The notes below the pieces were generated by a model, which saw nothing but the letters and a program-made list of their open reading frames with translations, was not told the DNA's origin and made no database searches. DNA of 6,983 nt, from NCBI GenBank assembly GCA_016296045.1, contig JAEDKB010000086.1, positions 1-6,983 on the forward strand, read 5' to 3'. Shown here piece by piece: positions 1-5,399 of this stretch (its first letter is position 1; the number at the start of each line of letters is the position of its first letter). Made by a program: the position numbers and the translations under genes. The stretch is from Oscillospiraceae bacterium (GTDB taxonomy: Bacteria > Bacillota > Clostridia > Oscillospirales > Oscillospiraceae).

Positions 1-11
1 CCTTCGGCGCT

Positions 12-36
12 ATAAAAAGGTTTTTAACCTTTTTAT
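12..36. repeat. AT-rich perfect inverted repeat
   Basis: Positions 12-22 pair perfectly with 26-36 (11 bp) around a TTT loop. Only four of the 22 paired bases are G or C (the GG/CC at 19-20 and 28-29). The A-run and T-run are part of the stem, so transcripts from either strand would show the same hairpin ending in U residues. It could act as a weak bidirectional terminator next to the stronger hairpin at 58-89. No gene is visible to its left inside the window, so which transcript it serves is unknown. Confidence 0.5.
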
Positions 37-57
37 CAGATTCTAGTATAATAAATG

Positions 58-89
58 AAAGCCGGGCAGAACATTCTGCCCGGCTTTTT
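58..89 (+). terminator. Strong Rho-independent terminator (plus strand, possibly bidirectional)
   Basis: Positions 58-70 pair with 75-87 (13 bp, with a GC-rich core GCCGGGCAG/CTGCCCGGC) around the loop ACAT, and the plus strand continues through TTTTT at 85-89. This is a textbook intrinsic terminator for a plus-strand gene ending left of the window. Read on the minus strand the hairpin is followed by TTTCATTTATT, so it could also stop transcripts leaving the CPBP gene. A TATAAT lies just upstream at 47-52 but has no useful purpose before a terminator. Confidence 0.85.
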
Positions 90-104
90 CCAAAACATAT
101 GGCA

Positions 105-141
105 AATCCCTGACTCATCTGCGAACAATGAGTCAGGGATT
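105..141 (-). terminator. 14-bp hairpin, possible terminator for the CPBP transcript
   Basis: Positions 105-118 pair perfectly with 128-141 (14 bp) around a 9-base loop. On the minus strand, the direction of the CPBP gene ending at 306, the stem is followed only by TTTGCC, so the U-tract is poor. On the plus strand there is no T-run at all. It may serve as a 3'-end stabilising hairpin or weak terminator about 165 bases after the CPBP stop, with the 58-89 hairpin as back-up. The inverted repeat itself is certain; termination is inferred. Confidence 0.5.
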
Positions 142-305
142 CCGTTTGAAGAACCAGAATATGCGACTGCCGTTGGCTTATCCGCGAAGCTTTCCGCGAA
201 ACCGGCAGCAGAAATCAGGAAAGGGAGGAAAACCTGATCTCTGTAAATATCATAGCACGATAGCGGCGGGAACATGTGAACGATTTTTGAAATAAATGCA
301 AACCT
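142..305. other. Non-coding, structured 3' flank of the CPBP gene
   Basis: No convincing gene is seen. Short frames are open across it on both strands, but neither start codon (plus 55, minus 275) has a Shine-Dalgarno and both run through the hairpins at 58-141. Visible structure: CTGCCG at 167-172 can pair with CGGCAG at 203-208; inside this TCCGCGAA occurs twice (181-188 and 193-200), with CGCG/CGCG self-complementarity; ATCAGG at 214-219 can pair with CCTGAT at 233-238. This could be a folded 3' UTR or a copy of a small dispersed element. Confidence 0.4.
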
Positions 306-1268
306 TTATGGAAGAAGAGAAATCACGATTTCGGCGGTACATAGGATGGCAAAAAGAATTGCTCCCGGGTTGACAAAAGAGAGCTGTATTGATTTTCCGG
401 TCGGAAGCTCCAACGGAGCAGGCCGGAAGTATAACCTGCGCACTTTTTTGCACAAAAGGATGATGCCACCCACCAGTGTGCCGTATGAAATGAGATAATA
501 ATTCAGGGTTACAACAATTTGGAAGGTGAGATGCAGAAGCGATCTTAAATCATTGGAAACAAAAAACGCCGGAGTATTTGTTATGACAAATTGCGCAACG
601 ATTGTGCCCCAGAAGTTGATAATTGCGTGCAGGAAAATGGTGTATATCAGCTTGCCTGTTCGCACATAAATGTAGCCAAATAAAAGGCCGATTCCGAATG
701 CGTAAAAAAACTGAAACAGATTCCCGTGGAATAGGGCAAATGCGGTTGCAGAAAACAGAATGGCTGTTTTTTCTCCATATCTGACGCTATGACGAATGAT
801 AGCGCGGCGGAATAAAAGTTCTTCAAAAATCGGCGCAAGGACGACAACACAAACAAATTGAACTCCAATACTGAGCCCGGACAGGGAATCAGTGGGATTC
901 GACGCTTTTCCAAAAGAGAGCAGGAAGGACAGAAGGTTTCCAATCAGGGCTCCTGCGCTGATAATCGGAAAACAGATGAGCAGCCATTGGAAGAATTGAC
1001 TGCCAAGGCGCTCCTTTTGCGGCTGCGTTGACGGAAGAAAATGCAGCAACAGCAGCCCAATGGGAATAGCAAAAAGATACATGATTCCGCAGGAAAGAAG
1101 AATGTATGCATCATTTTCTGTAAACAGTCCACCGAAGAGCGACGATATATTTCCGTCCGTAAGGAAATAGATCAGGTACATTCCGCCCTGACTGAGCAGA
1201 AAAACAGCAACCAGAACCAAACCGATGATGGAATAATCCCGACGCCCCTTTTTTAAATCAGAATTCAT
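306..1268 (-). CDS. CPBP family intramembrane metalloprotease homologue
   Basis: This 320-residue, very hydrophobic protein probably has about eight membrane segments. It carries the three conserved motifs of the CPBP (CaaX protease and bacteriocin-processing, Abi/Rce1-like) family: EExxxR as E149-E150-x3-R154, FxxxH as F177-x3-H181, and HxxxN as H214-x3-N218. The Glu and His residues are the expected metal and water ligands of a glutamate-type intramembrane protease, so it looks catalytically intact. About 100 residues follow the last motif, including two further hydrophobic stretches near 246-272 and 302-319, which is longer than the minimal domain. Bacterial relatives act in peptide maturation, bacteriocin immunity or membrane-protein processing; the substrate here is unknown. 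The ATG is preceded by AGGAGA at 1279-1274 with a 5-base spacer, which fixes the start. The gene lies about 50 bases after the transporter genes but beyond a terminator hairpin, so it is linked by position rather than clearly co-transcribed. Confidence 0.9.
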   Translation of the reverse strand: MNSDLKKGRRDYSIIGLVLVAVFLLSQGGMYLIYFLTDGNISSLFGGLFTENDAYILLSCGIMYLFAIPIGLLLLHFLPSTQPQKERLGSQFFQWLLICFPIISAGALIGNLLSFLLSFGKASNPTDSLSGLSIGVQFVCVVVLAPIFEELLFRRAIIRHSVRYGEKTAILFSATAFALFHGNLFQFFYAFGIGLLFGYIYVRTGKLIYTIFLHAIINFWGTIVAQFVITNTPAFFVSNDLRSLLHLTFQIVVTLNYYLISYGTLVGGIILLCKKVRRLYFRPAPLELPTGKSIQLSFVNPGAILFAILCTAEIVISLLP

Positions 1269-1273
1269 ATCAT

Positions 1274-1279
1274 TCTCCT
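1274..1279 (-). promoter_or_regulatory. Shine-Dalgarno of the CPBP gene, abutting a terminator U-run
   Basis: Read on the minus strand, AGGAGA lies directly after the TTTTT of the preceding terminator and 5 bases before the ATG. The identical hexamer AGGAGA also forms the inner part of the 5' arm of the hairpin (1306-1301), so the 3' arm TCTCCT (1295-1290) could pair with either copy. That would allow a switch between a terminator and a hidden ribosome-binding site. The sequences are visible; switching is inference. Confidence 0.7.
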
Positions 1280-1311
1280 AAAAAGGAGCAGGAGAGCGAA
1301 TCTCCTGCTCC
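1280..1311 (-). terminator. Rho-independent terminator after the permease genes
   Basis: On the minus strand positions 1311-1301 pair perfectly with 1295-1285 (11 bp, GC-rich) around the loop TTCGC, followed immediately by TTTTT at 1284-1280. The hairpin starts about 8 bases after the stop codon of the second permease gene. It should end most transporter transcripts. The whole gap to the CPBP gene is about 50 bases and is filled by this hairpin and the ribosome-binding site, so no separate promoter fits inside it. CPBP expression must come from read-through or from a promoter within the permease gene. Confidence 0.88.
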
Positions 1312-1318
1312 GAAAATT

Positions 1319-2332
1319 TTATCGTTCCTCTCGGAAATAGGGAATGCCCAGTGATGCGGGCGGCTGATCCTCTTTTCTGCGGCGAAGCGAAACCATAATG
1401 AGAACCAACAGCGTAAACAGATACGGGAGCATCTGGAAAATCTTATCCGATCCTTTAAAGAGGCCGGGAATCAGGAAATAGAACCACGACAGCAGACCGA
1501 ACAGATAAGCGCCCCAGACACAGCGGATGGGCTTCCAGGTTGCAAAGATGACAAGTGCGACTGCCAGCCAGCCGAGAGCTTCGATGGTAGCACTGGTTTC
1601 CCACAGACCGTCGATGTATTCCATAACATAGAAGCAGCCGCCGAGACCGGAGATACCCGCGCCAATGCAAGTGGATAAGTACTTATACTTCGTGACGTTG
1701 ATACCGGCAGCGTCCGCAGTCGCTGCATTTTCGCCGACAGCGCGCAGGCAAAGACCGGTACGGGTCTTGTTTAAGAAGAACCAAAGAACAATTGCCAGGA
1801 CAATTGCCAGATAGACCATAAAGCCATGATGGAAGATGAGAGAACCGATTTTAAAGGTGCCGGTGAGTTCATCCAGCTTTATGACCAGAGTGTTAAAGTA
1901 TGCTTTTACCGCACGGCTGGTATTCTCGGCGCAGACAGTACCGACGCTGCCGAGGCTGCCGCCGATATAGTTGCCGATGCCGGTACCGAAAATCGTCAGT
2001 GTCAGACCGGTAACGTTCTGATTGGTACGCAGGCTGATTGTCAAAAATGCATACAGCAAACCGCCGAGAGCCGATGCGACAAACGCGCATAAGAGACACA
2101 CGAGAATGCATAAAATGGGATTTGGGTTATTTACAAGACCTTCAAATTTCAGGGCGCCTGCAAGACTTGCAATTGCGCCGATATACATGATGCCGGGAAC
2201 ACCCAGATTCAGATTACCGCCCTTTTCGGTCAAGATTTCACCCAATGCACCGAACAGAATAACGGTGCCGAAGGTAATGGAGAAGGAAAGCGTGGTAGAT
2301 AACTGACCAAGAAAATTAATGACAGAACTCAT
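1319..2332 (-). CDS. BMP-type nucleoside ABC transporter permease (NupQ/YufQ-like)
   Basis: This 337-residue integral membrane protein is the shorter of two permeases and belongs to the BPD_transp_2 family (COG1079 type). The family signature is visible at residues 31-53, where GEILTEKGG leads into NLGVPGIMYIGA, matching the usual G-E-x-L-x-E-x-G-x-x-N-L-G-x-x-G-x-M pattern. The cytoplasmic coupling loop that contacts the ATPase is at about 191-217 (RTGLCLRAVGENAATADAAG and following). Membrane segments appear near 17-32, 46-62, 72-99, 107-125, 170-187, 216-238, 250-266, 272-288 and 298-315. It should pair with the product of 2329-3453 to form the translocation pore. The start codon overlaps the upstream stop as ATGA, and AAAGGAGG at 2350-2343 precedes it with a 10-base spacer, which indicates translational coupling. 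A charged C-terminal tail, SLRRRKEDQ, is cytoplasmic by the positive-inside rule. A terminator follows the stop. Confidence 0.93.
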   Translation of the reverse strand: MSSVINFLGQLSTTLSFSITFGTVILFGALGEILTEKGGNLNLGVPGIMYIGAIASLAGALKFEGLVNNPNPILCILVCLLCAFVASALGGLLYAFLTISLRTNQNVTGLTLTIFGTGIGNYIGGSLGSVGTVCAENTSRAVKAYFNTLVIKLDELTGTFKIGSLIFHHGFMVYLAIVLAIVLWFFLNKTRTGLCLRAVGENAATADAAGINVTKYKYLSTCIGAGISGLGGCFYVMEYIDGLWETSATIEALGWLAVALVIFATWKPIRCVWGAYLFGLLSWFYFLIPGLFKGSDKIFQMLPYLFTLLVLIMVSLRRRKEDQPPASLGIPYFREER

Positions 2333-3453
2333 TTTTTGCTTACCTCCTTTTTCGAATGTCTGAATCTGACGTAATAATTCGTAAAGAATTCACAGCCAAG
2401 AATGAAGAACAGAACAATGCCGGTCAGGATTTTTGAGAAGTAGTCATTGAGCTGGAACACGGAAGCCATCTGCTTGCCGGCCTGTTCCATGAAGCAATAG
2501 ATCGCGGAGAAAACAACCATCAGGAACGGATTGGTATGAGACAGCCATGCCACGATGATTGCGGTAAATCCTCGCCCGTCTGCGGTGCTCTCAGTCAAAG
2601 TACGGGAAACGGCAGAAACGGCAAGGAAACCTGCAAAGCCGCAGACCGCACCGGAAATCGCCATCGTGCGCACATAAACATGCTTGACTCGGATGCCTGC
2701 GTATTTTGCTGTGTTTTCGGAGTCGCCGACAACGGCGATTTCAAAGCCCTGCTTGGTGTAGCGGAGATATGCCCACATCAGGATGACCACAGCGGCAACA
2801 ATCACAACAACCCACATATAGTCCTTGTCGTTAAAGTTGCCGGTAAACATTTCGCCGATCCAGCCTTTGTGATAGGCTTCGGGAATCTTGCTGTCTGCGT
2901 TGATCGTGCCGATCTTGACGGTACCGATCGTGCCTTCCCAGATCGTACAGAAATATAGGACAAGCTTGGTGGCGATGTAGTTCATCATCAGGGTGAACAG
3001 GGTTTCATTTGCATTCCATCTTGCCTTGAAGAAGCCGGGAATCATGCCCCAGATAGCGCCGAAAACGATTGCTAACAAAGCCATCAGCACCAGCAGCAGA
3101 AGGGAAGGAAGCTGGTAGCAGAACTTCATCAGGATCATGGCGGCCAAACCGCCCATCAGCATCTGACCTTCTGCACCGACGTTCCAGAATCGCATCTTAA
3201 ACGCAGGTGCAAGACCAACGGCAATACAGGTCAGAATCATGGTGCGCTGGAGGAATTCCCATCTGCGCTTGCTGGTCATGAAGCTGCCGTCAATCATCTG
3301 CGAAAGAACCTCAATGGGATTTCTGCCCGTAAATGCAAAGGTCAGAAGGACGCAGATCATAAGGGCGATGACTACGGCAATCACACGGATCATCAGGGAT
3401 TTAAATCCGGAAATACCGTCTCTTTTGGAAATTCGGATAAGAGGAGCCTTCAT
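2329..3453 (-). CDS. BMP-type nucleoside ABC transporter permease (NupP/YufP-like)
   Basis: This 374-residue membrane protein is the longer permease of the pair (BPD_transp_2 family, COG4603 type). The diagnostic segment FWNVGAEGQMLMG lies at residues 89-101, matching the F-N-x-G-A-E-G-Q core of the YufP group. A conserved cytoplasmic stretch with WNANETLFTLMMNYIA is at about 146-161, and the coupling loop toward the ATPase, around GFEIAVVGDSENTAKYAGI, is at 236-254. Hydrophobic segments include roughly 22-42, 71-86, 96-140 (two passes), 212-231, 263-282, 296-320 and 340-358. The region 170-211 between membrane passes is polar and probably external. The start codon follows the ATPase stop codon with no gap, and its Shine-Dalgarno GGGAGG (3467-3462) lies inside the last ATPase codons, so the two genes are translationally coupled. 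With the NupQ-like protein it forms a heterodimeric pore for a nucleoside-type substrate; the substrate is inferred from family membership. Confidence 0.93.
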   Translation of the reverse strand: MKAPLIRISKRDGISGFKSLMIRVIAVVIALMICVLLTFAFTGRNPIEVLSQMIDGSFMTSKRRWEFLQRTMILTCIAVGLAPAFKMRFWNVGAEGQMLMGGLAAMILMKFCYQLPSLLLLVLMALLAIVFGAIWGMIPGFFKARWNANETLFTLMMNYIATKLVLYFCTIWEGTIGTVKIGTINADSKIPEAYHKGWIGEMFTGNFNDKDYMWVVVIVAAVVILMWAYLRYTKQGFEIAVVGDSENTAKYAGIRVKHVYVRTMAISGAVCGFAGFLAVSAVSRTLTESTADGRGFTAIIVAWLSHTNPFLMVVFSAIYCFMEQAGKQMASVFQLNDYFSKILTGIVLFFILGCEFFTNYYVRFRHSKKEVSKK

Positions 3454-5052
3454 TTATTTGTCCTCCCTTCTGAATTGGGTCATGAGAAGACCGATTTCTT
3501 CCTTGGTGGTTGTCGCAGCGTCGACAATGCCACTGACTTGTCCGCCACAGAGGACGAGAATCCGGTCACAAAGCTCCAGCAGAACATCAAGGTCTTCGCC
3601 AACGTAGATGACAGCGACACCTTTCATTTTCTGCTCGGAGAGCAGGTTATAAATGGTGTAAGAGGTGTTGATATCCAGACCGCGAACAGCGTAGGCGGTC
3701 ATCAGCACGGTAGGATTCGATGCGATTTCACGGCCGACCAGAACTTTTTGGACATTGCCGCCGGAGAGGCGACGGATCGGAATACGGTTAATATCCGGCG
3801 TAACGACTTCCAGCTCGGTAACGATCTTCTCGGCAAGCTTTGTGGGCCTTTCACGGTCGGTAAAAGGACCTTTGCCATCGCGGTAGGTACGGAGCTTGAT
3901 GTTATCGGTAATATTCATGGATCCGACAAGACCCATGCCGAAACGATCTTCGGGAACAAAGGAGAGGAGAACGCCGTTATTGATGATGTCGAGCGGATCC
4001 ATGCCGTTGAGGAGGCTGTCCTTGCCGTCGGGGTCGATATAGTGGATCTCGCTGCCTTCCTCCAGCTTCTGCAGGCCGGCGATGGCTTCTAAAAGCTCCT
4101 TCTGACCGGAGCCTGCAACACCGGCGATACCGAGGATTTCTCCGCCCATAGCAGTAAAGCTGACGTTATCAAGCTTCTTGACGCCTTCTTTGTCTCTGAC
4201 CGTTAATCCCTTTACCGTCAGGCGATCACGCAGATCGGGATTCTTCGGACGGTCAATATTCAGCGAAACGCTTCGACCGACCATCATATCCGTCAAAGAC
4301 TGCTGCGTGGCACTTGCCGTATCTACGCAGCCAATGTACTGACCTTTGCGAAGTACCGCAACACGGTCGGAAACATCAAGCACCTCGTGGAGCTTATGTG
4401 TGATAATAATGATGGCTTTTCCGTCAGCCTTCATGTTGCGCATAACAGCAAACAGCTTGTCCGTTTCCTGCGGTGTCAGAACTGCGGTAGGCTCATCAAG
4501 GATCAGAACATCTGCGCCGCGGTAGAGCACCTTGACGATTTCAACCGTCTGCTTCTGAGAAACAGACATGTCATAAATCTTCTGATCGGGATCGATTTCG
4601 AATCCGTAACGGTCGGCAATTTCTTTTACTGCTTTACGGATCGAAGTTCTGTCGAGCTTGCCCTTTTCGCCTTCCAGACCGAGGACAATGTTTTCGGCCG
4701 CGGTAAATACATCGACCAGCTTAAAATGCTGATGAATCATACCGATGCCATAATGGAACGAATCTTTCGGGGATGTGATGGATACAGGCTGCCCGTCGAC
4801 AAAAATCTGCCCTTCATCCGGGAAATAGATGCCGCCGAGCATGTTCATCAGCGTGGTTTTGCCGCTGCCGTTTTCACCGAGAAGGGATAGAATTTCGCCT
4901 TTACGGAGCGATAGACTGATATCGTTGTTTGCCACAACGGGGCCAAATCGTTTCGTAATGTTGCGCAGTTCAATCGCGTACTCGGATCCAGTTGTTTGGG
5001 AGTTGGCAGCTTCGTTGTTTTTGATGTTGTCAACAGGTTCCAAGGCTGTCAT
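3454..5052 (-). CDS. Tandem-domain ABC transporter ATPase (NupO/YufO-like)
   Basis: This 532-residue cytoplasmic protein has two fused ABC domains, as in the sugar/nucleoside import ATPases of the RbsA/MglA/YufO group (COG3845). Domain 1 (about 26-265) has Walker A GENGSGKTT (59-67, K65), Q-loop Q108, a divergent signature MSVSQ (162-166), Walker B LILDEP (183-188, catalytic E187) and H-loop H219. Domain 2 (about 276-525) has a degenerate Walker A GVAGSGQKE (311-319, Q317 where Lys is expected), a canonical signature LSGGN (429-433), a degenerate Walker B region LMTAYAVRGLD (450-460) and no H-loop histidine (VGEDLD, 484-489). One composite site (K65 with LSGGN) is therefore intact and the other is not, which is usual for this group. 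The first 25 residues precede the ABC fold and look unstructured. The ATG has AAAGG directly against it with no spacer; TTG at codon 4 sits 9 bases after AAAGG and may be the true start. Confidence 0.95.
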   Translation of the reverse strand: MTALEPVDNIKNNEAANSQTTGSEYAIELRNITKRFGPVVANNDISLSLRKGEILSLLGENGSGKTTLMNMLGGIYFPDEGQIFVDGQPVSITSPKDSFHYGIGMIHQHFKLVDVFTAAENIVLGLEGEKGKLDRTSIRKAVKEIADRYGFEIDPDQKIYDMSVSQKQTVEIVKVLYRGADVLILDEPTAVLTPQETDKLFAVMRNMKADGKAIIIITHKLHEVLDVSDRVAVLRKGQYIGCVDTASATQQSLTDMMVGRSVSLNIDRPKNPDLRDRLTVKGLTVRDKEGVKKLDNVSFTAMGGEILGIAGVAGSGQKELLEAIAGLQKLEEGSEIHYIDPDGKDSLLNGMDPLDIINNGVLLSFVPEDRFGMGLVGSMNITDNIKLRTYRDGKGPFTDRERPTKLAEKIVTELEVVTPDINRIPIRRLSGGNVQKVLVGREIASNPTVLMTAYAVRGLDINTSYTIYNLLSEQKMKGVAVIYVGEDLDVLLELCDRILVLCGGQVSGIVDAATTTKEEIGLLMTQFRREDK

Positions 5053-5060
5053 CCTTTCAT
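5041..5060 (-). promoter_or_regulatory. Translation start region of the ATPase gene with overlapping mini-frame
   Basis: On the minus strand ATGAAAGGATGA (5060-5049) forms a three-codon frame whose TGA overlaps the ATG of the ATPase gene (ATGA, 5052-5049). The only Shine-Dalgarno-like bases, AAAGG (5057-5053), lie inside this mini-frame and touch the ATG. They are better spaced for TTG at 5043-5041, which is codon 4 in the same frame. No Shine-Dalgarno precedes the mini-frame. Either TTG is the real start, or initiation at ATG is inefficient or coupled to the mini-frame. Confidence 0.45.
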
Positions 5061-5112
5061 AAAAAAGTATGCAAATTCGTAATAATGCATATCTTCTACA
5101 TATTACATCATA

Positions 5113-5141
5113 ATCATATCATATAAAAGGGAAAAAGTAAA
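5113..5141 (-). promoter_or_regulatory. Candidate sigma-A promoter for the ATPase-permease genes
   Basis: On the minus strand TTTACT (5141-5136, four of six matches to TTGACA) and TATGAT (5118-5113, five of six matches to TATAAT) are separated by 17 bases. Transcription would start near 5106 and give a leader of about 55 bases before the ATPase gene. The -10 area contains three close ATGAT copies, so the exact box could shift. This promoter would supply ATPase and permeases independently of the lipoprotein transcript, which faces a strong terminator at 5351-5383. The region is very AT-rich, so chance matches are possible. Confidence 0.45.
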
Positions 5142-5350
5142 ACAAAAATGAATGAAAAGTTGTTTTTGAATTTATAAGAAAAAGTTTGAAAAAAGCAGAA
5201 AAAATTAGAAATTTGCGCAATAATATCATAAAAAAATACATATAGAGCAAAGTGCACAAAAACAAAAGACAACTTTCGTACAAAATTTCTTAGCAACAAA
5301 AAAACTTTTTTAGGGAGAAATCATCTGATTAAATATTCGTGAACAGGGAA
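5142..5350. other. AT-rich intergenic spacer without a gene
   Basis: This stretch lies between the lipoprotein terminator and the ATPase promoter. The plus strand is strongly purine-rich with many A-runs, so a minus-strand transcript would be U-rich and poorly structured. Small palindromes are visible: TTGCGCAA at 5213-5220 and an A7-C-T6 run around 5298-5311. A frame open on the minus strand at 5114-5299 gives a low-complexity Phe-rich peptide with no ribosome-binding site and is not a gene. I see no recognisable riboswitch or RNA gene. Confidence 0.6.
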
Positions 5351-5383
5351 TAAAACAAAAAAGGGAGCTGCGGAGCAGCTCCC
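5351..5383 (-). terminator. Strong Rho-independent terminator after the lipoprotein gene
   Basis: On the minus strand GGGAGCTGC (5383-5375) pairs perfectly with GCAGCTCCC (5371-5363) around a three-base loop, and is followed by TTTTTT (5362-5357), G and TTTT. It begins 16 bases after the stop codon of the lipoprotein gene. It should give an abundant single-gene transcript for the binding protein and limit read-through into the ATPase gene, a common arrangement for ABC importers that need excess binding protein. It also stabilises the 3' end. Confidence 0.93.
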
Positions 5384-5399
5384 AAAAGGATGATAAGGT

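Noticed and set aside
24..52. Possible plus-strand promoter TTAACC-17-TATAAT
   Set aside because: Its -35 lies inside an inverted repeat and it would transcribe straight into the terminator at 58-89. No gene follows.
36..275. Small minus-strand frame (79 codons) and the overlapping plus-strand frame at 55-237
   Set aside because: Both run through perfect hairpins and a terminator, neither has a Shine-Dalgarno, and the translated products show no protein-like pattern. The openness on both strands reflects the symmetric repeats.
5106..5120. CATCATAAT shared with 6887-6895 near the two promoters, a possible common regulator site
   Set aside because: A 9-base AT-rich match in two AT-rich spacers is easily due to chance, the distance to each start differs, and there is no symmetry.
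5114..5299. Minus-strand 61-codon frame in the spacer before the ATPase gene
   Set aside because: Low-complexity Phe/Leu-rich translation of T-rich DNA, no ribosome-binding site, and it overlaps the candidate promoter.
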